From Gammaproteobacteria bacterium (GTDB lineage Bacteria; Pseudomonadota; Gammaproteobacteria; GCA-001735895), in the NCBI GenBank assembly GCA_015494335.1, contig WGBK01000054.1, forward strand, positions 1 to 19,394: a stretch of 19,394 nt of DNA. The letters run 5' to 3'. Positions 8,517-18,606 of the stretch are shown one piece after another. The position numbers and the translations under genes are program-made. The first letter of the stretch is position 1; every line of letters starts with the position of its first letter. The notes below the pieces were generated by a model. The model made no database searches. It was not told the DNA's origin and was given only the letters and a program-made list of their open reading frames with translations.

Positions 8517-9398
8517 TCAGCGGTTCTGGCGGTATTTCTGCAGGCGCAGGCCGTAGCGCTGCGAGACCCGGTCGAAGATGATGGCGATGGCGACGATGGC
8601 CAGGCCGTTGAGCAGGCCGAGGGAGAAATACTGGTTGGTGATGGCCTTCAGCACCGGTTGTCCGAGACCGGTGACGCCGATCATGGAGGCGATGACGACC
8701 ATCGACAGCGCCATCATGATGGTCTGGTTGACCCCGGCAAAGATGGAGGGCAGGGCCAGCGGCAGCTGGACATGCACCAGTTTCTGCCAGGGGGTGCAGC
8801 CGAAGGCGTTGGCGGCCTCGACCAGCTCGCGGTCGACTTCGCGGATGCCGAGGTTGGTCAGGCGGATGATCGGCGGCAGGGCGTAGATGATGACCGCGAT
8901 CATGCCCGGCACCTTGCCGATGCCAAGCAGCATCACCACCGGGATCAGGTAGACGAAGCTGGGCATGGTCTGCATGACATCGAGCACCGGCGTGATCAGC
9001 GCCTGCAGGCGGTTCGAGCGGGACATCAGAATGCCCACCGGGATGCCGATCACAATCGACACCAGGGTGCACACGGTGATGATGCTGAGGGTGCGCATGG
9101 TGTCTTCCCACATGCCGAGATAGCCGATCAGCAGCAGCGAGATCACCACGCCGGCCACGATGCGCTTGCTGCGGCTGCCGAGCCAGGCGAGGGTGGCGAT
9201 GACCGCGATGATGACGGGCCAGGGCGTGGCCAGCAGCCGCTTCTCGCTCCACACCAGGAAGCTCAGCAGCGGATCGAAGAAGCTTTCGAAGCCCTCGCCG
9301 TAATGCTCGGTGAAATTGCGGAAGGCTTCGTCGATGCCCTTGCGGAAATTGCGCAGCTCGCCCCGCGCCAGGCTCGGAAATTCGGTCAACCAGTCCAT
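8517..9398 (-). CDS. proW: Osmoprotectant ABC transporter permease
   Basis: A 293-residue inner-membrane permease of the ProW/OpuAB/ChoW type. After an amphipathic N-terminus (1-50), hydrophobic segments appear near 58-75, 80-97, 103-124, 145-178, 220-245 and 258-276. The cytoplasmic EAA loop that docks on the ATPase is clear (EAANAFGCTPWQKLVHVQLP, about 194-213). It is shorter at the N-terminus than E. coli ProW (354 residues), as in many non-enteric homologues. It lies between the binding-protein gene (55-bp gap) and the ATPase gene (8-bp gap), in the usual order for a single uptake operon. Confidence 0.93.
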   Translation of the reverse strand: MDWLTEFPSLARGELRNFRKGIDEAFRNFTEHYGEGFESFFDPLLSFLVWSEKRLLATPWPVIIAVIATLAWLGSRSKRIVAGVVISLLLIGYLGMWEDTMRTLSIITVCTLVSIVIGIPVGILMSRSNRLQALITPVLDVMQTMPSFVYLIPVVMLLGIGKVPGMIAVIIYALPPIIRLTNLGIREVDRELVEAANAFGCTPWQKLVHVQLPLALPSIFAGVNQTIMMALSMVVIASMIGVTGLGQPVLKAITNQYFSLGLLNGLAIVAIAIIFDRVSQRYGLRLQKYRQNR

Positions 9399-9453
9399 AA
9401 GCGTCTGTCCGGCATATCGGCTTGCACCGGCCCGGAGGCCGGTGGCGGAGCGC

Positions 9454-10455
9454 CTACAGCGCGCTCTTGACCTTCTCGACCTGTTCCGGTGTCAGCCATT
9501 GGGTCCAGACTTCCGGGTGTTTCTTCAGGAAGTACCAGGCGCCGTCCTCGCCGTTGGCCTGATTGTCGGCCATGTAGGCCAGCACATCGCCCACCACATC
9601 CATGCCGTAGGTCCGCTTGTCGAGGTATTTCATGACTTCGGGATGAGACTTGGCGAACTTGGAGGTCACGGCGGTGTGGACCTGGGAAACGGCCCAGCCG
9701 TTCTTCTTCGGGTTGGCGCAATCGGGGCTCTTGGAGATGCAGTTGTCCCAGTTCTCCTTGTCGTGGGGCACGCCCCAGTCGAGCTTGTACATCGGGTACT
9801 TGTAGAGCACGGCGGTGGGCTGCCAGTAATAGCCGAACCAGGGTTCCTTGCGCTCGTAGGCCTTGGCGATGGAAGCCGCCAGCGCCGCGCCGGAACCCGG
9901 ATCGATGACATCGAAACCATGACCCTCGGCATCGAAGGCGCCGGGCTTCATCAGGTTGTTGTTGGAGATCTGGCAGCCCCATCCCGAGGGGCAGCCGTAG
10001 AAGGCGCCGCGCTTCGGGTTTTCCTTGTTGGGGAACCACTCCGGATGGGCCATCACGTCATCCACGGTCTTCAGCTCGGGGTGCTGCTGGTGGGCGCTTT
10101 CGGAGATGAACCAGCCTTCGCTGGCGCCTTCGATGAGCTTGGTGCCGACGACGATATCACCCTTCTTGACTGCGGCGTTGAGGCGTTCGACCACGCCGTT
10201 GGTCCACAACTCGGGGGCGATGTCCGGCTGGCCCTTGCTCTCCATCGAGGCGAAGGTGGTCACGGTGGCGCCGGGAACGAGCTGAACCTTGCAGCCCAGG
10301 GCTTCCTCGAGGATAACCTTGTCGAGATTGGCGAGGAACTCGGCCGAGGGCCAGTTCATTTCGGAGATGGTGACTTCACCGCAGGGAGCGGCATGAGCAG
10401 GTGTCAGAAACAGGGAGAAAAGATACAGCGCGGTGATCCTTTGAAGCAATCGCAT
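9454..10455 (-). CDS. proX: Periplasmic glycine betaine/choline-type substrate-binding protein
   Basis: A 333-residue OpuAC/ProX-like binding protein. The start at ATG 10455 is chosen over an upstream in-frame ATG at 10515. It has AAGAGGA just upstream, and it opens directly with a signal peptide (MRLLQRITALYLFSLFLTPAHA, likely cut before APCGEV). The mature part contains the quaternary-amine-binder signature region QPDIAPELW and aromatic-rich stretches such as EMNWPSAEF and EPWFGYYWQP that could supply the cation-binding aromatic cage. It also has several Cys (CGE near the N-terminus, GCPSGWGC, NCISKSPDC), suggesting periplasmic disulfides. It is the first gene of the three-gene import operon. 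Betaine, choline and proline betaine cannot be told apart from the sequence alone. Confidence 0.92.
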   Translation of the reverse strand: MRLLQRITALYLFSLFLTPAHAAPCGEVTISEMNWPSAEFLANLDKVILEEALGCKVQLVPGATVTTFASMESKGQPDIAPELWTNGVVERLNAAVKKGDIVVGTKLIEGASEGWFISESAHQQHPELKTVDDVMAHPEWFPNKENPKRGAFYGCPSGWGCQISNNNLMKPGAFDAEGHGFDVIDPGSGAALAASIAKAYERKEPWFGYYWQPTAVLYKYPMYKLDWGVPHDKENWDNCISKSPDCANPKKNGWAVSQVHTAVTSKFAKSHPEVMKYLDKRTYGMDVVGDVLAYMADNQANGEDGAWYFLKKHPEVWTQWLTPEQVEKVKSAL

Positions 10456-10486
10456 GGGGTCCTCTTGGGCAGGTTTGTATGCCCGG

Positions 10487-10515
10487 ATTAGAACATTTCC
10501 GCGGGTTTTCCACAA
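10487..10515 (-). promoter_or_regulatory. Predicted sigma-70 promoter of the osmoprotectant operon
   Basis: On the minus strand, TTGTGG (10515-10510) and TCTAAT (10492-10487) are separated by exactly 17 bp. The -10 matches TATAAT at five of six bases; the -35 matches TTGACA only at TTG. Transcription would start near 10480, about 25 nt before the binding-protein ATG. The -35 overlaps the hairpin at the end of the upstream rsgA gene. Confidence 0.45.
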
Positions 10516-10531
10516 ACCGGCGCTGTTTGTG
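10511..10531 (-). terminator. Hairpin immediately after rsgA
   Basis: CACAAAC and GTTTGTG form a perfect 7-bp stem with a 7-nt loop, starting 4 nt past the rsgA stop. No T-run follows, so it may be a weak terminator or an mRNA 3' stabiliser. Confidence 0.4.
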
Positions 10532-10534
10532 AGG

Positions 10535-11497
10535 TCAGCCCTGTTCTAGCAATTTTCGGTAATGTTCGTAGCGCAGCGGGTCGATCTTGCCTGCTTCGAC
10601 GGCGGCCCGTACCGCGCAACCCGGTTCGTTGACATGGCGACAGTTGGCAAAGCGACAGTGCTGGGCGGCGGCGCGGATCTCCGGAAATCCGTCGCCGATC
10701 GGCAGGGCGGGATCGAGCACCGGGCGGAAGCCGCGCACGCCGGGGGTGTCGATCAGCTCGCCGCCGTCGGGCAGATGGTAGAGGCGGCTGCTGCGGGTGG
10801 TATGGCGGCCTTCGCGATTGTACTCGGAAATCTCGCCGATGCGGATGTCGATCTCCGGCAGGATGGCCTTGGTCAGCGCGCTCTTGCCGACCCCGGACAC
10901 GCCGCTGATGACGCTGGTCTCGTTTTTCAGACGCTGTTTCAGTTGAGCGATGCGTTCGGGCTGGTGGATGCTGCAGGGCAGCACCTCGTAACCCAGGGGC
11001 TCGTAGACGCGGCGCAGCTCAAAGGGGTCGTCGTCATCGCGGAAATCCGGTAGCAGGTCGATCTTGTTGAGCAGGATGCGGGCCTTCAATCCCTGTTGTT
11101 CGGCCGAAAGCAGGTACTGGTCGAGCAGGAAGCGATTGGGCTCGGGTTCGACGGCGAGACAGACGATGAGCTGGGTGACATTGGCGGCCACCGCCTTGAC
11201 ATGGCCGAAGCCGTCCTGGCGTTGCAGCAGGTTGTCGCGGGGCAGCAGGGCGACGATCAGCGGGCTGCGGCCTTCGTCACGGTAGATCACCCGGTCGCCA
11301 CAGACCAGGCTGCCGAGGGAGGGCTTGAAGCTGCACTGCAGGTTGTCGCCGGGCTGGTCCAGCGGTTCGACCTCGACCGCCTTGCCGCGGTGGGAGATGA
11401 CCCGTCCGCGGTGATTCGCCGGATCGGACAGGTCAACCGATTGCTGGGCCTGGCGAACGCGGTTCTGCTGTTGCCGGGTGAGCCTGCGCCGCGCCAT
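10535..11497 (-). CDS. rsgA: Ribosome small-subunit biogenesis GTPase RsgA
   Basis: A 320-residue circularly permuted GTPase that acts late in 30S subunit maturation. The motifs come in the permuted order typical of YjeQ/RsgA: an OB-fold N-terminus (about 30-85), G4 NKID (144-147), G1 GVSGVGKS (199-206), G2 threonines in RHTTR (231-235), then G3 DTPG (250-253). The C-terminal zinc site is complete: Cys281, Cys286, His288, Cys294. The G1 loop reads GVSGVGKSAL, where GQSGVGKSSL is more common. The start has only a weak Shine-Dalgarno and is 16 bp after the cytochrome stop, so translation may depend on the upstream gene. Proximity to orn is a known gammaproteobacterial arrangement. Confidence 0.96.
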   Translation of the reverse strand: MARRRLTRQQQNRVRQAQQSVDLSDPANHRGRVISHRGKAVEVEPLDQPGDNLQCSFKPSLGSLVCGDRVIYRDEGRSPLIVALLPRDNLLQRQDGFGHVKAVAANVTQLIVCLAVEPEPNRFLLDQYLLSAEQQGLKARILLNKIDLLPDFRDDDDPFELRRVYEPLGYEVLPCSIHQPERIAQLKQRLKNETSVISGVSGVGKSALTKAILPEIDIRIGEISEYNREGRHTTRSSRLYHLPDGGELIDTPGVRGFRPVLDPALPIGDGFPEIRAAAQHCRFANCRHVNEPGCAVRAAVEAGKIDPLRYEHYRKLLEQG

Positions 11498-11513
11498 GGC
11501 TCAGGCGGTCGGA

Positions 11514-11810
11514 TTAAAAGTGATAGTACTTGTCATTCAGGAAGTAGACGACATCGTTGACTTCGTCATCGAACCAGGTGATGCCGATGGTGTCCTTGCA
11601 GAAGCGCACCTGCTTGCCGAGGCCGGGCAGGGTCTTCACGCGGCGATTGGGGCGGGTGTAGACCGAGTCGTCGTGGCAGCGCGTGCAGTTCTGGCTCACC
11701 AGCTTTTCGCCGTTGGCGAGATCCGGTGCGCGTTCCTGGCCGGAGGCCAAGGCCGCGTTGGAAGACAGTCCGGTCAGCAAAAGGGTGATGAGCAATGTCA
11801 GGGTCTTCAT
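11514..11810 (-). CDS. Small periplasmic mono-heme cytochrome c lacking a Met ligand
   Basis: A 98-residue protein with a Sec signal peptide (about 1-22, cut near ALA-SGQ) and one heme-binding motif CTRCH (Cys42, Cys45, His46), giving a mature protein of about 76 residues. A strong AAGGAG lies 8 nt before the ATG. The mature sequence contains no methionine, so the usual class I axial ligand is missing. Candidates for the sixth position are the only other His (His97, second to last), Cys71, or none, leaving an open site. The C-terminus WFDDEVNDVVYFLNDKYYHF is rich in aromatic and acidic residues. It sits between the M48 protease gene (30-bp gap) and rsgA (16-bp gap) and may share their transcript. 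The redox partner is unknown. Confidence 0.88.
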   Translation of the reverse strand: MKTLTLLITLLLTGLSSNAALASGQERAPDLANGEKLVSQNCTRCHDDSVYTRPNRRVKTLPGLGKQVRFCKDTIGITWFDDEVNDVVYFLNDKYYHF

Positions 11811-11840
11811 GGTGTTCTCCTTGATTTCTGGCTGGCCTTT

Positions 11841-13091
11841 TCAGCCCGAGTGGGCAAGCCGTTCCAGGTGTTGAATACGAATCGACGCCGGCGGATGCGA
11901 ATCGTAGAACGCCGAGTGTACAGGGTCGGGGGTCAGCGTGCTCGCGTTTTCGCGGTACAGGTTGACCAGTGCCGAGATCAGCGCGCGCGGGTTGCTCTGC
12001 TGGCTGGCGAACTCGTCGGCCTCGAATTCGTGCTTGCGAGACAGCATGGCAAACAGCGGGCCGAGGAAGAAGGTAAATACCGGCAGCACCAGCATGAACA
12101 ATACCAGTGCGGCATGGGTCGAGGGCGTGCTGACGCCCAGCGCGGTATAGAACCAGGCTTGCTGCATCAGCCAGGCCAGCAGGGCGAAACCGCCCAGCGC
12201 AACCAGCAACGAGAGCGCCAGCGACTTGCGGATGTGATGACGCTTGAAGTGGCCGAGCTCATGGGCCAGCACCGCCTCCACCTCTTCCGGTGAAAGGGAT
12301 TCGAGCAGCGTGTCGTAGAACACGATGCGCTTGTTGCGGCCGAAGCCGGTGAAATAGGCGTTGCCGTGGGCCGAGCGTTTGGAGCCGTCGATGACGAAAA
12401 CACCCTGGCTGTGAAAGCCGGCGCGCTGCAGCAGCTTCTCGATCCGCTTCTTCAGTGATTCGTCCTGCAGCGGCTTGAACTTGTTGAACAGCGGTGCGAT
12501 GAAGGTTGGATAGGCCCAGATCATCAACAGCGTGAAACCGGCCCAGACGCCCCAGGCATAGAGCCACCACCATTCGCCGGCCTGGTTCATCAGCCACAGG
12601 ATGGCGGCCACCAGCGGAACGCCGATCAACAGCATCAGAGCGCCGGCCTTGAGCAGGTCGCTGATCCACAGCTTCAGCGTCATCTTGTTGAAACCGAAGC
12701 GCTGTTCGATGACGAAGGTCGAGTACCAGGAAAAGGGCAGGTCCAGCAGGCTCATCAGCAGAGTGATGCTGAGGATCACGCCAATGCCCGTGGCCAGGGG
12801 CCCCAGCCCCTGAGCCCGCCACCACTGGTCGATGAAGTCGATACCGCCGCCCAGGGTCCAGATCAGCAGCCACAGCACTTCCCAGGCCAGTGACCAGCGG
12901 CCCAGGCGCAGCTTGGCGATGCTGTAGTCGGCGGCCTTGTGATGATCCTCGAGGGCGATCTTCTCGGCAAACGCGGCCGGCACGCTGTCCCGGTGGGCGA
13001 GGATATAGCGTTCCTGGCGCCGTGACAGCCACAGCCGGGTCAGCGCCATGGCGGCAAGAAAGACGAGAAAAACGAGGGTAAACGGGTGCAT
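11841..13091 (-). CDS. M48 family (STE24/CAAX-protease type) membrane metalloprotease
   Basis: A 416-residue integral-membrane zinc protease. The frame is open further upstream to 13544, but that part shadows orn. ATG 13091 begins a clear membrane segment (MHPFTLVFLVFLAAMALTRL) with CAGGAA upstream. Zinc ligands are visible: HELGH (His277, Glu278, His281) and Glu357 in FEADEFA. About seven hydrophobic segments are present, at the N-terminus, around 80-100, 110-130, 150-170, 180-200, 295-312 and 325-345. Length and layout fit bacterial Ste24 homologues rather than HtpX or the periplasmic BepA. Bacteria lack CAAX prenylation as a rule, so the substrate is unknown; membrane-protein quality control is the usual assumption. 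It is divergent from orn, with 69 bp between the starts. Confidence 0.93.
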   Translation of the reverse strand: MHPFTLVFLVFLAAMALTRLWLSRRQERYILAHRDSVPAAFAEKIALEDHHKAADYSIAKLRLGRWSLAWEVLWLLIWTLGGGIDFIDQWWRAQGLGPLATGIGVILSITLLMSLLDLPFSWYSTFVIEQRFGFNKMTLKLWISDLLKAGALMLLIGVPLVAAILWLMNQAGEWWWLYAWGVWAGFTLLMIWAYPTFIAPLFNKFKPLQDESLKKRIEKLLQRAGFHSQGVFVIDGSKRSAHGNAYFTGFGRNKRIVFYDTLLESLSPEEVEAVLAHELGHFKRHHIRKSLALSLLVALGGFALLAWLMQQAWFYTALGVSTPSTHAALVLFMLVLPVFTFFLGPLFAMLSRKHEFEADEFASQQSNPRALISALVNLYRENASTLTPDPVHSAFYDSHPPASIRIQHLERLAHSG

Positions 13092-13160
13092 GCCGTTCCT
13101 GATCGCAGAATGGACTGTTATTCTACCGTACATCGCATGCGAAATAACCCGAGAGGCTTC
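13092..13160. promoter_or_regulatory. Divergent promoter region between the M48 protease gene and orn
   Basis: This 69-bp gap must hold start signals for both genes. On the minus strand TAGAAT (13125-13120) matches the -10 consensus at five of six bases, but no good -35 lies at the right distance. On the plus strand TATTCT (13119-13124) is a weaker -10 candidate for orn. The two overlap. A CGCATGCG palindrome lies just beyond. Confidence 0.35.
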
Positions 13161-13712
13161 ATGGCAGCACAAGACAGCAACCTGATCTGGATCGACCTGG
13201 AGATGACCGGCCTCGAGCCGCAGCAGGACCAGATCATCGAAATCGCCACCATCGTCACCGACAAGGATCTGAACATCCTCGCCGAGGGGCCGGTGCTGGC
13301 CATCTTCCAGCCCGACGAGATCCTCGAGGGCATGGACGAGTGGAACACGAAGCACCACGGCGATTCCGGCCTCACTGCCCGGGTCCAGTCCAGCCCGCAC
13401 AGCCTGGCCGATGCCGAGCGGCAGACCCTCGATTTCCTCAAGCAGTGGGTACCGCCGCGCAAGTCCCCGATGTGCGGCAACAGCATCTGCCAGGACCGCC
13501 GTTTCATGGCGCGGCTGATGCCCGAGCTGGAAGCCTTCTTCCACTATCGCAACCTCGACGTCAGCACGCTAAAGGAACTGGCCAGCCGCTGGAAGCCGGA
13601 GATCCTCAAGGGCTTCCAGAAGAAGAACGCCCACCTCGCGCTCGACGATATCCGCGAATCGATCGAGGAAATGAAGTACTACCGGGAAACCTTCATCCGG
13701 CTTCATCATTAG
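13161..13712 (+). CDS. orn: Oligoribonuclease
   Basis: A 183-residue 3'-5' exoribonuclease of the DEDDh family that degrades 2-5 nt RNAs and pGpG, the product of cyclic-di-GMP breakdown. The catalytic residues fall at the same numbers as in E. coli Orn: Asp12 and Glu14 (IDLEMTG), Asp112 (SICQDRRF), His158 and Asp163 (HLALDD). The start at ATG 13161 follows GAGAGG about 5 nt upstream; an upstream in-frame ATG at 13086 would add a non-homologous extension. It is the only plus-strand gene in the window, divergent from the M48 protease gene and convergent with the flavoprotein gene, with a repeat element in the convergent gap. Confidence 0.97.
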   Translation: MAAQDSNLIWIDLEMTGLEPQQDQIIEIATIVTDKDLNILAEGPVLAIFQPDEILEGMDEWNTKHHGDSGLTARVQSSPHSLADAERQTLDFLKQWVPPRKSPMCGNSICQDRRFMARLMPELEAFFHYRNLDVSTLKELASRWKPEILKGFQKKNAHLALDDIRESIEEMKYYRETFIRLHH

Positions 13713-13734
13713 CCTGATATCTTAGCTGGCAGTC

Positions 13735-13838
13735 GGGGCATGGGTATGGGCTGGCGAGACACGCCGTAAATACTTCCCTGTAGGCTCGATGGCGGCCTCC
13801 CTGCCGCCAACGGCCTCACCAGCCCATCCCCATACCCC
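13735..13838. repeat. Nested inverted-repeat intergenic element between convergent genes
   Basis: The arms 13735-13760 and 13813-13838 are inverted copies matching at about 21 of 26 positions, around the core ATGGGCTGG. Inside the loop a perfect 7-bp stem TGGCGGC/GCCGCCA (13790-13796 and 13803-13809) forms a second hairpin. The remaining loop carries CGCCGTAAATACTTCCCTG. The symmetry may extend weakly to CCTGAT (13713-13718) and ATCAGG (13870-13875). From memory, intergenic sequences with a very similar core (a GCCGTAAATAC block, then a GGCGGC hairpin, flanked by ATGGGCTGGCGAG-like arms) recur in many gammaproteobacterial genomes; I cannot verify this here. It could act as a two-way terminator for orn and the flavoprotein gene. 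The rest of 13713-13922 shows nothing else I can name. Confidence 0.7.
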
Positions 13839-13922
13839 TCCAGGATCTCGTAGCTGAGCTATAGTGCTAATCAGGTCCGGCTTTGACACGCTGGATGCTC
13901 CCCTTGCGGGTCGGACAGATGT

Positions 13923-14899
13923 TCAACCGCGCAAGGTGCGAATGTAGTTGATCCGGTCCCAGGCTTCGGGATTGACGGAGCGGTTGTGGCAGCTGCTGCC
14001 GATCAATTGTTGCATGGACTCGTATTCCCTTTCTTCCATCCATTCGACGATGCCGGCGAGGGTGTCGGCCAGGGCCTGGGGCCCCTTCTGCAGCAGTATC
14101 GAGCACTGGTGGACCACCTGGGCGCCGGCGAGCAGCAGCTTGAGCGCATCCTCGGCGCCGTGGATGCCGCCGGTAGCGCCAAGGGAAAGCCCGACACGGT
14201 CGCGCAGCTTGCCGATCCAGTACAGGCGCAGCAGGGCCTCGTAGGGCAGCGAATAGTGCAGCTCGGGCTCGACCTGCAGGGTTTCCAGATCCAGGTCCGG
14301 CTGGTAGAAGCGGTTGAACAGGGATACGCCGTCCGCTCCGGCCGCCTCGAGCCGACGCACGAAGTGACCCAGTGAGGTGAAATAGGGCGCCAGCTTGACC
14401 GTGACCGGGATGTCGATGCTGTTCTTCAATCGCCCAAGGATGGCGGTATAGCGGCTTTCTACCGATTCGGCGCTCTCGTCGAGATCCGGCAGGAAGTAGA
14501 TGTTCAATTCCAGCGCATCGGCCCCGGCCTGCTGCAGTTCGCGCCCGTGCTCGACCCAGCCGCTGTCGCTGGCGCCGTTGAGGCTGGCTATGACCGGGAT
14601 TTCCAGGCTGTTCTTGAGCACGCGCAGGCGTTCCAGGTATTCGTCGAGGCCGGTCTGGTAATCCGCCGGCAGGGGCAGGTAACTGTCGGCCTCGCCATGA
14701 CCGAGATCCTGGAATTCCATCAGCTGGGTGAGTCGTTCCTCCTCGGCCAGGATGTCCTCCTCGAACAGGGAGTCCATGATCAGCGCCGCGGCGCCGGCGT
14801 CCTCGAGCCGTCGGGCCATGTCCAGATCCTGCGCCAGCGGCGAGGCGGAGGGCACCAGCGGGTTTTTCAGGGTTAGTCCGAGCCAGGTGGTTTGCAGGT

Positions 14900-14903
<4 letters not shown>
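13923..14903 (-). CDS. Dihydroorotate-dehydrogenase-like flavoprotein coupled to PFOR
   Basis: A 326-residue TIM-barrel protein of the DHODH/PreA superfamily. FMN-binding features are visible: N-terminal LKNPLVPSASPLAQ, VKLAPYF (169-175), FNRFYQPD (196-203) and the phosphate-binding end GATGGIHGAEDALKLLLAGA (about 242-261). Where true dihydroorotate dehydrogenases carry the catalytic loop (NxSCPN in class 1), this protein reads ELNIYFLPDL (about 132-141). The catalytic Cys is absent and no obvious Ser replaces it, so it is probably not the pyrimidine enzyme. The start at ATG 14903 overlaps the nifJ stop by 4 bp (ATGA), which implies coupled translation and a shared role. A flavin electron-transfer partner for PFOR, or an unknown reductase, is inference. 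It is usually annotated only as dihydroorotate dehydrogenase-like. Confidence 0.9.
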
Positions 14904-18481
<3,578 letters not shown>

Positions 18482-18541
18482 GCCGTTTCGCTCCAGTTCT
18501 GCACCGGAACTACAGCCTAAACCCTCGGATACGCTGCGGCC

Positions 18542-18555
18542 TTGATCTGGGGCAA
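18542..18555 (-). promoter_or_regulatory. Candidate FNR/ANR-type binding site upstream of nifJ
   Basis: The plus strand reads TTGATCTGGGGCAA. It matches the FNR/Anr palindrome TTGAT-N4-ATCAA at eight of ten defined bases, one half-site perfect. Its centre is about 67 bp before the nifJ ATG. A weak -10 (TAGGCT, 18519-18514) would place the start near 18507 and the site at about -41.5, the class II activator position. The -10 is poor, so this remains a prediction. The rest of the 125-bp gap shows nothing else clear. Confidence 0.4.
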
Positions 18556-18606
18556 GCGGCGGTTGTCGTTACGACCGGAGGAAGGAGTGCAGCGTCAGCG
18601 CCGGGT

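Noticed and set aside
13092..13544. N-terminal extension of the M48 protease to 567 residues
   Set aside because: It is antisense to orn and lacks family-like sequence; the protein from 13091 begins with the expected membrane segment.
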